Source: a virus. Taken from it: a stretch of DNA of 27,664 nucleotides. A program made the translations under genes and the position numbers. The notes below the pieces were generated by a model, which ran no database searches, had not been told where the DNA came from, and saw nothing but the letters and a program-made list of their open reading frames with translations. Positions 17,120 through 24,736 of this stretch are shown here, in pieces. The stretch spans positions 1 through 27,664 of the IMG/VR virus record IMGVR_UViG_3300042895_001799; one strand, given 5' to 3'. How positions within the stretch are numbered: the first letter of the stretch is position 1; every line of letters starts with the position of its first letter.

Positions 17120-18427
17120 ATGACAACTGACTGGAATAAAGTCTTAGAGTATCTTCAACCTAAAATGCCTCCATTCTGTCCCGAAGAGCCATCTGTTAAC
17201 CAAAAAGTGTTTTTAAGAACAAATTCGCTTGAAGGTTTATTTGGAGGCGCAGCTGGCGGTGGGAAAAGCTCGGCGCTGTTGATGTCTGCTTTACAGTATG
17301 TTGATATTCCTAATTATTCAGCAATTCTTTTTAGGCGCACATTTGCCGACTTATCGCTCCCTGGGGCACTCATGGACAGATTTAAAAGCTGGATAAATCT
17401 ATATGACGACGTACACTGGAACAACAACAGCTTCGTAGCAACATTCCCATCAGGAGCCAGGGTGTCCTTTGGTTACCTCAATAATGCTGGCGACTACTTG
17501 CGATACAAGGGTTCCGAGTTTCAGTTCATAGGCATGGACGAAGTTACCGAAATACGAGAATCCGACTACAGATACCTATTCTCCCGCCTTAGGCGCCCAT
17601 CTTCTGGTCCACTTTCAAGGGTTCCATTGAGAATGAGGGCGGCATCCAACCCTGCCCCTAACTGGGTTAGACAACGCTTCATCGTTGAAGGACCAACAAC
17701 TGGAAGAATATTTGTACCCAGCAAGCTTACCGACAACCCAGGAATTGACGCAGCTTCCTATAGGCAGGCCCTACAAGCCCTAGACCCAATAGAAAGAAGA
17801 AGGCTGGAAGAGGGTGACTGGTGGTCAACCAGCCTAGGAACACTATTTGATAGAACGTCAATAGTAATACTTGATTCTAGTGAAATTCCTCAAATAACGA
17901 GTTCAGCAAGAGCAGTGAGGTTTTGGGACCTTGCTGCAACCGAGCCAAGCCACTCAAATCCGAATCCCGACTATACGGTTGGGACATTGATGCTCTTTGA
18001 CCAAGGCATTGCCTACGTTCTCGACGTAAAGAGGGTTAGGGTCAAAGGGGAAAAGGTGGAGCAATTGATTGCCCAGACAGCCTACGAAGACGGCCATGGA
18101 GTTCCAATAAGAATGGAACAAGAACCTGGCTCCTCTGGTAAAGCCCTTGCTGACCAGTATGCGAGATATGTTGTTCCGGGTTACGACTTCGGGGCAATCA
18201 AGGCAACGGGTGACAAGGTCACCAGAGCACGCCCACTGGCTGCTGCTTCTGCTAACGGCAACCTCAGGGTGGTCAGGGGCCCATGGCTGACCGATTGGCT
18301 AGATGAGTTCTCCAGCTTTCCAGAAGCAACAGACCATGATGACCAAGTTGACTCCGCCGTTGGAGCTTTTACACATTTAGCTGGTTTGGGGTTGCCACAA
18401 CGAAGACCTATCTCTATACTCATTTAG
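17120..18427 (+). CDS. Terminase large subunit (DNA packaging ATPase/nuclease)
   Basis: A 435-residue motor of DNA packaging. The ATPase half has Walker A GGAAGGGKS (residues 42-50, K49), the FRRTF segment after it and Walker B FIGMDE with D140/E141. The RNase H-like nuclease half has RFWDLAAT (D270) and the terminal DHDDQVDSAV block (D407, D408, D411). Length is normal for the family. AGGAAG before the ATG supports the start. It is the first gene of the rightward block and is divergent from the portal across only 49 bases; in most HK97-like phages the two are adjacent on the same strand. No small terminase gene is recognisable nearby. Confidence 0.95.
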   Translation: MTTDWNKVLEYLQPKMPPFCPEEPSVNQKVFLRTNSLEGLFGGAAGGGKSSALLMSALQYVDIPNYSAILFRRTFADLSLPGALMDRFKSWINLYDDVHWNNNSFVATFPSGARVSFGYLNNAGDYLRYKGSEFQFIGMDEVTEIRESDYRYLFSRLRRPSSGPLSRVPLRMRAASNPAPNWVRQRFIVEGPTTGRIFVPSKLTDNPGIDAASYRQALQALDPIERRRLEEGDWWSTSLGTLFDRTSIVILDSSEIPQITSSARAVRFWDLAATEPSHSNPNPDYTVGTLMLFDQGIAYVLDVKRVRVKGEKVEQLIAQTAYEDGHGVPIRMEQEPGSSGKALADQYARYVVPGYDFGAIKATGDKVTRARPLAAASANGNLRVVRGPWLTDWLDEFSSFPEATDHDDQVDSAVGAFTHLAGLGLPQRRPISILI

Positions 18428-18458
18428 GAATACAGATACCTACAAAAAGGATTACTAA

Positions 18459-18956
18459 ATGACATTAGAAAATGTGGCCAATATTAGGCGTGCAATATTA
18501 GAATTAGATGCAGCACTAAGTGAATACATCAATTCCTCCCCAGATACAGAAGATGCAGCAAATGTTCTTCTGAACTTAAACCTAGCAAAATCTGATATGG
18601 GAATTGTTTATGATTCTTTTTCGCATCATTTTTCTTCAATGATTAACGACAAAGATGTTCTGAATCTACAAAACGGAGCACAGATTGAGAAAAAAAGTTC
18701 ATACGACCGCAAGGGCTGGCAACACAAAGAACTGGCTAGTGCAGTGGTGGACAAAATTCTAAAGATGTCGGTAGACATGGATACTGGAGAGATTATTAAA
18801 ACTCCACAAGATGTTGCACTTGATTTAATGAAGTACTGTGCTCCGTCTTACTGGCGCATCAAGGAACTCTCAAGCATTGGAATCAACGCAGATAATTACT
18901 GCGAAGTAGGTCAACTAAAAACAAGCGTCATCGTACGAAAGGGTGATAACAAATGA
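18459..18956 (+). CDS. Unknown protein of the recombination block
   Basis: A 165-residue protein with AAGGA at good spacing before its ATG. It ends four bases inside the next gene in an ATGA overlap, so the two are probably translated together. The first 60 residues are helical and acidic. The second half contains KGWQHKELASAVVDKIL and PQDVALDLMKYCAPSYWRI, a compact mixed segment. No family is recognised. Tight coupling to the Rad52-like annealing protein suggests a role in DNA recombination or replication. Confidence 0.8.
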   Translation: MTLENVANIRRAILELDAALSEYINSSPDTEDAANVLLNLNLAKSDMGIVYDSFSHHFSSMINDKDVLNLQNGAQIEKKSSYDRKGWQHKELASAVVDKILKMSVDMDTGEIIKTPQDVALDLMKYCAPSYWRIKELSSIGINADNYCEVGQLKTSVIVRKGDNK

Positions 18957-19621
18957 GCAATGAAATAATGAAACAGCTGTCGGAACCGTTTGCTCCAGAG
19001 ATGGAAAAAACGATGTCAAAGGGTGGAACACGACTCACCTATATTCCTGTGAGTGAAGTCATCAATAGGCTCAATAAGGTTCTTGGTGTTGACAAGTGGT
19101 CTTTTGAGGTCATTTCGTGCAACAGGGATGCTATGGACCCAGAGTACATCGTTGCTCATGTTCGCCTCACTTGGATGTCTGACGACAAGTACACAAATGC
19201 AAGTGGTCCTTTCGTAACAAGAGACGGCATTGGTGGTCAGAAAATCAAACGCACAAAAGGCGGAGACATCGTTGACCTCGGAGACGAGATGAAAGGTGCA
19301 GTTTCTGACGCTTTGAAAAAAGCAGCCCAAACACTTGGCGTTGGTCTTTACTTGGCTCGCTCCGATGACGCAATGGACATTGAAGATGCCATGCATGCAA
19401 CTCAAAACGTTGCTCCAGTTGATTCTGAGATTGAGGCAAAATGGGAAAATTTTGTATCAATAGTTAAAGGATTCAACGAAAGTAAAAAATCGCTTTTGAA
19501 TCAATTTTGGACAGAAGCAGCAAATGGAAAACCAAAGCCAACAAAAGCAACAGCAACACACGAAGCACTAGACATGCTTCTTGGGGAGGCTCTACGCTTA
19601 TCTTTTGAAGGCGCAGAGTAG
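18953..19621 (+). CDS. Rad52-like single-strand annealing protein
   Basis: A 222-residue protein matching the Rad52/Rad22 family of phage annealing proteins. Its N-terminal GGTRLTYIPVSEVINRLN (residues 24-41) with KWSFEV is the typical first signature. The block GDEMKGAVSDALKKAAQTLG (from residue 110) followed by VGLYL is the conserved DNA-binding/oligomerisation helix of the family. The C-terminal 60 residues are unrelated to the core and may contact a partner nuclease or single-strand binding protein. Such proteins anneal complementary single strands. The next gene is a RecB-like nuclease, forming a likely annealase/exonuclease pair analogous to lambda Beta/Exo. Confidence 0.85.
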   Translation: MSNEIMKQLSEPFAPEMEKTMSKGGTRLTYIPVSEVINRLNKVLGVDKWSFEVISCNRDAMDPEYIVAHVRLTWMSDDKYTNASGPFVTRDGIGGQKIKRTKGGDIVDLGDEMKGAVSDALKKAAQTLGVGLYLARSDDAMDIEDAMHATQNVAPVDSEIEAKWENFVSIVKGFNESKKSLLNQFWTEAANGKPKPTKATATHEALDMLLGEALRLSFEGAE

Positions 19622-19626
19622 GGAAA

Positions 19627-20436
19627 TTGACAGGAGAACTCAAACCCCCACCGCACCTATCGGTTTCTTCCATACAGACATTCCAGCAGTGTCCTCAAAA
19701 ATTTAAGTTCAACAAAATTGACTTAATACCAGACCGGTCAAACCATTGGGCCGTACTTGGAAATTTCGTTCACGACATCGCAGAAGAGTTCTACAATACG
19801 CCGCCTGAGATGAGGACAATCGAAAATGCCAGACCAATCTCTCGGCGTATGTGGGATGAGAAATGGGGCAGCGAGGCGAACAAGGTAATCGATGGTTTTA
19901 AGATAACTTACAAATTGCAATCAAAAAGTGACGAAGAAGCATTGCTGGTATTCAGGTACCACGCTTGGTGGTGTATTGAAAATCTATGGGCCGTGGAGGC
20001 TCCAGAAAATGTAAATACAGTTGGTCTTGAATATGAGGTCAACACAGAAATTGGTGGAGTCAGGATTAAGGGATTCATCGACAGAATAAGTCAAAGTACT
20101 GACTCAATGTTCTTAACGGTGAGTGATTACAAAACTGGCAAGACCCCAAAACCAGCATACGAAGATGATAAATTCTTCCAACTTTTTGTCTATGCAAAAC
20201 TTCTTTCAATATTAGAAGTTGGAGAAACAGATAAAGTTGAATTAATTTATCTTAAAGATAGCAAGAAGATAACTCGCCCTGTATCTGACTCTGATTTATC
20301 AAAAGCGGTCAACACAATACAGGACGCAAAAACAGAAATTGATAAAAGATGTGTTTCGGGACATTTCGAAGCAAATAAATCAACACTCTGCAATTATTGC
20401 AGCTATAAGTCAATATGCCCTATTTGGAAAAAGTGA
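19627..20436 (+). CDS. Cas4/RecB-like PD-(D/E)XK nuclease with Fe-S cysteines
   Basis: A 269-residue nuclease starting at TTG, five bases after the stop of the Rad52-like gene. TTG is favoured because the first in-frame ATG (residue 75) would remove essential motifs. Visible active-site elements are GNFVHDIAE (H49), GFIDR (D152) and SDYKTGK (D167, K169), then the FQLFVYAKLL helix. Four cysteines placed as in Cas4/AddB iron-sulfur nucleases (C22, C255, C258, C264) bind the ends of the fold together. It probably resects double-stranded ends to give single strands for the annealing protein. There are no CRISPR repeats or Cas1/Cas2 nearby, so a recombination role is preferred over CRISPR adaptation. 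Confidence 0.88.
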   Translation: MTGELKPPPHLSVSSIQTFQQCPQKFKFNKIDLIPDRSNHWAVLGNFVHDIAEEFYNTPPEMRTIENARPISRRMWDEKWGSEANKVIDGFKITYKLQSKSDEEALLVFRYHAWWCIENLWAVEAPENVNTVGLEYEVNTEIGGVRIKGFIDRISQSTDSMFLTVSDYKTGKTPKPAYEDDKFFQLFVYAKLLSILEVGETDKVELIYLKDSKKITRPVSDSDLSKAVNTIQDAKTEIDKRCVSGHFEANKSTLCNYCSYKSICPIWKK

Positions 20437-20440
20437 AAAA

Positions 20441-20947
20441 ATGATTAATGATGATGTTTTTGCCGGAATGGTTGCAGAAGAAGTAAAGAATAAACTCTCT
20501 GTAAATCAAAAAAAAGAATTACTAAAAGAAGAAAATTGGGAAAGATGGAGAGATGCTCTTCTTGCGTTGATTGACAATATCGAAGACCAAGTGGCCGGTA
20601 TTGACGAAGATGCAGAATTAGACAGGCTCAGATATGAAACCCTTGGTAAGGATGGACGTCGTTTGGCAAAAGAAGCATCCTTGGCTTACGCTTCTAGAAA
20701 AGCTAAAGTAACTAGGTTCTTGTTTCATGTAAATAAACGACTAGACGAAGTTGTGCAAATGATTGAAACCGGAGAAAAAATTCAATCCGATGGATGGGCG
20801 GAAATTGATTTTCTGCGTAAGGGAATTATTCGTCACAGAATGATGATTCGTGAATTTGACCTAGAAGAGACCGCAATTGACAAGGCTCTCTGGTCTACAC
20901 TTGATGGAAAATGGAATTTTGATTCCATAGACCCATCCTCCCTATAG
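20441..20947 (+). CDS. Unknown helical protein following the RecB-like nuclease
   Basis: The ATG at 20441 lies four bases after the nuclease stop, giving 168 residues. An upstream in-frame ATG at 20339 would overlap the nuclease gene by 98 bases and is less likely. The protein is mostly alpha-helical and rich in charged residues (DDVFAGMVAEEVKNKL, FLFHVNKRLDEVVQMIETGE). No catalytic motif or family is recognised. Its place in the recombination operon suggests an accessory DNA-metabolism role. Confidence 0.75.
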   Translation: MINDDVFAGMVAEEVKNKLSVNQKKELLKEENWERWRDALLALIDNIEDQVAGIDEDAELDRLRYETLGKDGRRLAKEASLAYASRKAKVTRFLFHVNKRLDEVVQMIETGEKIQSDGWAEIDFLRKGIIRHRMMIREFDLEETAIDKALWSTLDGKWNFDSIDPSSL

Positions 20948-20964
20948 GTGAAAAGGGGGCTCAC

Positions 20965-21324
20965 ATGCTTCCACGCAAAAAAGCAAATGATTCAAAAAAT
21001 TACCTAAAAAGAACTCCGCTTAAAAAACGTTCTAAAAAAATAGAAAAACTCTATGATGAACGTCGCCCTTTTGTTGAAAAGATTTTAGCGGAAAGACCAA
21101 TGTGCGAAGCGTGCAGGGTGTTTGCCAAGCACGACAATAAAAGCACGTACAACCAACATATGAGTAAAGACGTGCATGAGATTGTCAGAAGGTCTCAGGG
21201 TGGGTCAATTCTTGATGAGAATAACGTCCTTGCGGTGTGTCGGCCATGCCATGTACGTATCGGTAATTATCCACAATTAGCATTTGACCTTGGACTTGCA
21301 AAACATGGTTGGGAAAATAATTAA
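20965..21324 (+). CDS. HNH endonuclease
   Basis: A 119-residue protein with a basic N-terminus (LKRTPLKKRSKK) typical of small phage HNH proteins. Zinc-binding cysteine pairs are C47/C50 and C92/C95, and the nuclease core is VHEIVRRSQGG (H71) with NNVLAVCRPCH (N87, H96). The order Cx2C-H-N-Cx2CH is the classical HNH arrangement. An AGGGGG ribosome-binding site precedes the ATG. In HK97-like phages an HNH protein often assists terminase; here it sits in the recombination block, so recombination or homing functions remain possible. Confidence 0.88.
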   Translation: MLPRKKANDSKNYLKRTPLKKRSKKIEKLYDERRPFVEKILAERPMCEACRVFAKHDNKSTYNQHMSKDVHEIVRRSQGGSILDENNVLAVCRPCHVRIGNYPQLAFDLGLAKHGWENN

Positions 21325-21494
21325 TACAACTATTACTCCTTTCTGTAAAATTAATAAGTCTAAACTTTTCACAGGTACCTAAAGCAACGCTAACTTTCGA
21401 GCACAGAAAGGCAAGGTGGTCCAATGTCTAGTGGATTTCTCCACGGCAAGGAAGCTCGGGTCTCATAGGCGAACTGAACCTATAGCCAAAAGCC

Positions 21495-21531
21495 ACAACC
21501 GCTGGTTTGCTCTGCAGGCACCGGCGGTTGT
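21495..21531 (+). other. 11-bp hairpin in the gene-free stretch
   Basis: ACAACCGCTGG pairs with CCGGCGGTTGT (ten Watson-Crick pairs and one G-U), with a 15-base loop. It lies just upstream of the possible promoter at 21532. No T-run follows, so it is not a typical terminator. Confidence 0.6.
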
Positions 21532-21561
21532 TTGCTGTTTTGGGATAGAAATTGATATAAA
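21532..21561 (+). promoter_or_regulatory. Possible promoter for the RuvC-like operon
   Basis: TTGCTG (21532-21537) and TATAAA (21556-21561) are separated by 18 bases, an acceptable bacterial -35/-10 pair. Transcription would start near 21568, next to the 12-bp palindrome, and run into the resolvase gene. Confidence 0.35.
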
Positions 21562-21570
21562 ATACTTACC

Positions 21571-21582
21571 TGGGCGCGCCCA
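21571..21582. promoter_or_regulatory. Perfect 12-bp palindrome, operator-like
   Basis: TGGGCGCGCCCA is a perfect GC-rich palindrome in AT-rich surroundings, about ten bases downstream of the possible -10 box. The position would suit a repressor site at the transcription start. Confidence 0.35.
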
Positions 21583-21602
21583 AACCCTTAGGACCGTTAC
21601 AG

Positions 21603-21642
21603 ATGCAGAAGCCGGGAGATTAAACTCTTCCGGCTTCTGCAT
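21603..21642 (+). terminator. Perfect 13-bp hairpin before the RuvC-like gene
   Basis: ATGCAGAAGCCGG pairs perfectly with CCGGCTTCTGCAT around a 14-base loop, ending 16 bases before the resolvase ATG. The following bases (GTAGTAGGTT) are not T-rich, so classical Rho-independent termination is doubtful; an mRNA leader structure controlling translation is equally possible. Confidence 0.4.
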
Positions 21643-21658
21643 GTAGTAGGTTAAATCC

Positions 21659-22192
21659 ATGAACTTCATGGGGTTGGACCTTTCACTCACGTCCACTGGG
21701 TGCTGTATTAATGAAGAATCATTTGTTATAAAACCAAAGTCAAAAGGTGCAGAAAGACTTTCTATTGTCTCGGACATAATAGTTGCAACTGCTGTTGCTA
21801 AAAATATAAACCTAGTGCTGATAGAGGGATATGCATTTGGGGCCAGGAACAGTCAATCACACAGCATTGGCGAGCTTGGCGGTGCAGTCAGGATGAAGTT
21901 ATGGGAATCTAAAATACAATTCATTGACATCCCCCCAACGTGTAGAGCAAAATTTGCAACAGGTAAAGGCAATGCTGGCAAGAACGAAGTTATTTCTTCG
22001 ATATCTGCAAAAACTGGGATTGTGTGGTCAGGAGGGGGAGCGGACGATATGTGTGATGCGTGGATTCTTGAACAAATGGCAATGGCTAAAATTGAAATTT
22101 CAAGATATGATTGGACGAAATTACAACTATCTGCCCTAGACAGTATTGAATGGGGACCCCTAACAACCATGATGGAGTCAAGTGAGAAATAA
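21659..22192 (+). CDS. RuvC-like Holliday junction resolvase
   Basis: A 177-residue protein with the RNase H-fold resolvase pattern. First strand GLDLSLTSTG carries D7, VLIEGYAFG carries E56, and GGADDMCDAWIL carries D130/D133, giving the four metal-binding acidic residues in order. GKNEVISSI (from 107) is the usual basic helix between them. Length is close to cellular RuvC (about 170). It resolves branched DNA from recombination or replication before packaging. The ATG at 21659 is used; M4 is an alternative. The next gene overlaps its end by 11 bases. Confidence 0.87.
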   Translation: MNFMGLDLSLTSTGCCINEESFVIKPKSKGAERLSIVSDIIVATAVAKNINLVLIEGYAFGARNSQSHSIGELGGAVRMKLWESKIQFIDIPPTCRAKFATGKGNAGKNEVISSISAKTGIVWSGGGADDMCDAWILEQMAMAKIEISRYDWTKLQLSALDSIEWGPLTTMMESSEK

Positions 22193-22538
22193 TACCCAGT
22201 TTTCTAGAAACAATCCTATTAACCAAGTAGAAATTGAAAATGAGATATTAAGACTTTTGGAAGATTTAGAAGAACATACTGAAGCTTTTGAAGGACTGTG
22301 TATAGATTTTGCAAAAAAAGAATCAGTATACAAAGGGACTTGGGCGCAAGAATATCTTGGAGCAAAAGGCTCAATCAAAGAAAGAGAATCTTGGGCTGAC
22401 TACAAGACAGATACTCTATCCTATGAGTACAAAATTGCAGAAGCATTGGTAAAAACAAAAAGAGAAAAGCTTCTAAGCCTCAGAACAGCAATTGATGCCA
22501 TGAGAACACTGAATGCAAACGTAAGGACTCAAGTATGA
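22182..22538 (+). CDS. Unknown coiled-coil protein downstream of RuvC-like resolvase
   Basis: A 118-residue protein starting at GTG, inside the end of the resolvase gene, with GGAG five bases upstream. It is mainly helical: an acidic N-terminal segment (EIENEILRLLEDLEEHTEAF) then a long basic helix (ALVKTKREKLLSLRTAIDAM). A central KGTWAQEYLGAKGS loop is distinctive. No family recognised. It shares an ATGA overlap with the next gene. Confidence 0.75.
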   Translation: MRNNTQFSRNNPINQVEIENEILRLLEDLEEHTEAFEGLCIDFAKKESVYKGTWAQEYLGAKGSIKERESWADYKTDTLSYEYKIAEALVKTKREKLLSLRTAIDAMRTLNANVRTQV

Positions 22539-22828
22539 AATTAATGAAAAGAAAAGTTTCTTTATTTCCAAAAAATTTAACAAAACACTGGGAATCAGCG
22601 GCTCATAGAAGATACTCAAGTATGAACGACGATGATTTATGTCCATGGAATCTAAGTCCTAAAACAATTGACGAATTCGTACTAGCATGCGACAAACGCA
22701 ATGAGTGGCATAAGAGTAACGTAGGAGACCCTCGCTACTCTTGGTGGTCATGCATATTGACGCACGACCTGATGGAAGACATTGCAAGAACGCTAAAGGA
22801 AGTAAAAGATGCGCAACGGAATACATGA
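22535..22828 (+). CDS. Small unknown protein
   Basis: A 97-residue protein whose ATG overlaps the preceding stop (ATGA). It is basic at the N-terminus (MKLMKRKVSLFPKNLTKHW) and tryptophan-rich in the middle (DPRYSWWSCIL). No motif or family is recognised. Overlapping junctions on both sides show it is translated as part of the operon leading to the ParB-like gene. Confidence 0.7.
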   Translation: MKLMKRKVSLFPKNLTKHWESAAHRRYSSMNDDDLCPWNLSPKTIDEFVLACDKRNEWHKSNVGDPRYSWWSCILTHDLMEDIARTLKEVKDAQRNT

Positions 22829-23588
22829 GTCACTACTGCCATTGGCTGTAGACATTGAAAAACTTAGATTGCTTGATGGGAATCCAAGAATTGGAGACGT
22901 TGATGCAATTGTTGCTTCATACAAAGAATTTGGTCAAGTTAAGCCAATAGTTGCTAGAAAAAATGAAGACGGGACAGCAACTGTAATAGCTGGAAATCAT
23001 CAACTCCAAGCAGCATCTGCTTTAGGGTGGGACAAGATAGCCGTTGTTTTTTTAGAGGCAGACGACAAGAGAGCAATAGCTTTTGCCATAGCGGACAACA
23101 GGACAGTTGAGCTTGGATACACCGAACCCGAACTCCTTGATGGATTGCTTATTGAGGTCGCTGATTACTATCCAGAACTCTTTGATGCACTTGGATGGGA
23201 TGAATTTGAACTTGCTGGTATCGAATACGAAGCAGAAAGAAGCGGAACTGATTTTTCAGAAGCTGGAGTCTATGTTCCGCCATCTGTTGTGCAAAAAAAT
23301 GAAGAGCCAGCAGAGCAGCAGGTATTCCATGTTTCACAGTCTGAAAGTGGAGAGAACAGGATAGTCGCTGACCCATCGTCCGACCAGCGTGACGTTGCAG
23401 TAAGAGGTTCATCCGTGACTGGAGCAACTCCTAGGGCAGTTGTTCAATACACCATAGTTTTTGATGGAATCGACCAGCAAACAAAATGGTACGACTTTAT
23501 TAGGTGGTTGAAATCAGACCCAGGAACAGACGGTGCCACTACAGCGGAGCGCTTAATTAACTTCATAGAGGCACATACCGAAGTATGA
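22809..23588 (+). CDS. ParB-like nuclease-domain protein (IbrB-like)
   Basis: A 259-residue protein with a ParB/sulfiredoxin-type domain in the first 110 residues: LLDGNPRIGDVDAI, the helix SYKEFGQVKPIVARK, the nucleotide-site motif IAGNHQLQAASALGW (GNHQLQAA at 62-69) and AIADNR. The C-terminal third has VQYTIVFDGIDQQTKWYDF, a ferredoxin-like strand-helix segment seen in phage ParB-like proteins. AAGGAAG precedes the ATG. There is no ParA partner or ParB DNA-binding helix-turn-helix, so it is not a partition protein. It overlaps the PAPS-reductase-like gene by four bases, as in IbrB/IbrA pairs. Confidence 0.82.
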   Translation: MRNGIHESLLPLAVDIEKLRLLDGNPRIGDVDAIVASYKEFGQVKPIVARKNEDGTATVIAGNHQLQAASALGWDKIAVVFLEADDKRAIAFAIADNRTVELGYTEPELLDGLLIEVADYYPELFDALGWDEFELAGIEYEAERSGTDFSEAGVYVPPSVVQKNEEPAEQQVFHVSQSESGENRIVADPSSDQRDVAVRGSSVTGATPRAVVQYTIVFDGIDQQTKWYDFIRWLKSDPGTDGATTAERLINFIEAHTEV

Positions 23589-24736
23589 CAAAGCAAAGAA
23601 TGTTTATCCCAGAGATGAGTTGCATTGACGCAGCGAGAGCAAGATTACGTCACGTATACGATATATTCGATACCGTTTGCGTTCAGTTCTCTGGTGGAAA
23701 AGACTCCACTGCCGTTTTGTACCTAATGAAAGAGATACATGAAGAGCGAGGGCTTGGTCCAGTAAAGGTTATTTTCCGTGATGAAGAAATGGTCAGCCCA
23801 ACGGTAATTGAATACGTTGAAAAAGTTAGAAATTACGACTGGGTTGATATGGAGTGGTACTGCCTTCCATACGCCGCAGAGGTATGGGTTCTAGGCACGA
23901 GAGTTACAACTCTTCTATGGAGTAACGCTAGAAAAAACCAGAATCGTCTTGTTAGAGAAATGCCATCATGGGCAATAACAGCTGAAGATTTTGGCCTGAC
24001 AAACGATGTCTCACTTCCAGAACAAACGGACTACTACACAATGCAGGGAAAGACCGGGAACGTTGCTTTCGTTACGGGCGTCAGGGCTAGTGAGTCGATG
24101 GTTAGATATCGTTCTTGCGTCCAGAAGCTAACAGAAAGCTACATAGTCACGCCATACAAATTAAAAAAAGGTATACCTTTAAAGTTTGCAAAAATTATAT
24201 ACGACTGGAACATCAATGATGTTTTCAAGTTCATAACGGAAGAACACAATGCTGAGTTCTGCGAATATTACGATTTGGCTTCCTTGACCGGAAGTAATAC
24301 CAGAGTGGGGATTCCGCTTCACAGTGTTGCTATCAGAAGAATAGGCGATGTCGTTGCCACGGAACCGGAATTTTACAACAGGCTGTGGGAGTGCTTTCCA
24401 GAGATAGACGCCCAAAGGCGCTGGTGGAAAGAGTTTGATTCAGAAAAATTAATAGAGAGATACTCTAAAAGAGGATTCGATGGGGCATCTGACTTCATCG
24501 AAGACTACCTGTACGGAGAAAGACGGAAAAGAGACGCAAGGGCGTATGTTGGCAGGTTTAGGAAAAAGCATTTTGAAGACCCAAATGGCTACCCGGTAAG
24601 TTGGCTTATTAGAATGCTGGTTTTGAATGATATTGACGTAAATTCACCCACACCGGTAGGTCCTGGCACAAAAGCTCACGCCGTGAGAAAAATTGATGAA
24701 GAGGAACAAAATGTTGACACAACCTTTGAATATTAA
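23585..24736 (+). CDS. PAPS-reductase-like PP-loop ATPase (IbrA/DndC-like)
   Basis: A 383-residue protein of the phosphoadenosine phosphosulfate reductase superfamily. CVQFSGGKDSTAVLYL holds the PP-loop SGGKDS at 36-41, and VTGVRASESMVRYRS (from 163) is the second nucleotide-binding signature. It lacks the C-terminal catalytic ECGLH of assimilatory PAPS reductase in the visible sequence. It resembles IbrA and other DndC-like proteins that occur beside ParB-like genes. Members adenylate a substrate; the substrate here is unknown, with DNA sulfur modification, nucleotide modification or regulation all possible. It starts within an ATGA overlap and is followed by a second ParB-like gene, overlapping by 26 bases. 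Confidence 0.85.
   Translation: MTKQRMFIPEMSCIDAARARLRHVYDIFDTVCVQFSGGKDSTAVLYLMKEIHEERGLGPVKVIFRDEEMVSPTVIEYVEKVRNYDWVDMEWYCLPYAAEVWVLGTRVTTLLWSNARKNQNRLVREMPSWAITAEDFGLTNDVSLPEQTDYYTMQGKTGNVAFVTGVRASESMVRYRSCVQKLTESYIVTPYKLKKGIPLKFAKIIYDWNINDVFKFITEEHNAEFCEYYDLASLTGSNTRVGIPLHSVAIRRIGDVVATEPEFYNRLWECFPEIDAQRRWWKEFDSEKLIERYSKRGFDGASDFIEDYLYGERRKRDARAYVGRFRKKHFEDPNGYPVSWLIRMLVLNDIDVNSPTPVGPGTKAHAVRKIDEEEQNVDTTFEY

Larger units (their letters stand above)
21325..21658 (+). other. Gene-free stretch rich in inverted repeats (candidate structured RNA or control region)
   Basis: This 334-base gap between HNH and RuvC-like genes has no convincing gene. It contains a long-range 9-bp inverted repeat (21338-21346 with 21403-21411), a GTGGA/TCCAC hairpin (21431-21444), an ATAGG/CCTAT hairpin (21465-21483), an 11-bp hairpin (21495-21531), a possible promoter (21532-21561), a perfect 12-bp palindrome (21571-21582) and a 13-bp perfect hairpin (21603-21642). 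This density is absent from the other gaps. It could be a noncoding RNA, a 5' leader of the resolvase operon or a replication/control site. No known RNA family was recognised by eye. Confidence 0.5.

Noticed and set aside
19016-19405. A 129-residue leftward open frame
   Set aside because: It is antisense to the well-supported Rad52-like gene and has no recognisable motif.
19627-20436. Cas4 as evidence for a CRISPR system
   Set aside because: No CRISPR repeats, Cas1 or Cas2 are present; phage Cas4-like nucleases beside annealing proteins are better explained by recombination.
20339-20440. Upstream ATG extending the unknown gene at 20441
   Set aside because: It would overlap the RecB-like nuclease, including its essential C-terminal cysteines, by 98 bases; the ATG at 20441 fits normal spacing.
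21427-21475. tRNA-like strings (GTCTAGTGGA resembling a D-arm, GTCTCATA resembling a Met anticodon loop)
   Set aside because: The flanking bases do not form D, anticodon, T and acceptor stems, and there is no GGTTCGA-type T loop.
21411-21480. Weak resemblance to HDV-like ribozyme or c-di-GMP riboswitch strings (GGTGGTCC, GGCGAACTG)
   Set aside because: The required nested pairings could not be built; only short string matches remain.
21416-21646. A 76-residue rightward open frame starting at GTG in the gene-free stretch
   Set aside because: It has no ribosome-binding site or protein-like pattern, and it runs through the hairpins and the palindrome.
22809-23588. Plasmid-type partition ParB
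   Set aside because: There is no ParA, no parS-like repeats and no ParB helix-turn-helix; the PAPS-reductase neighbour points to the IbrB-like group.
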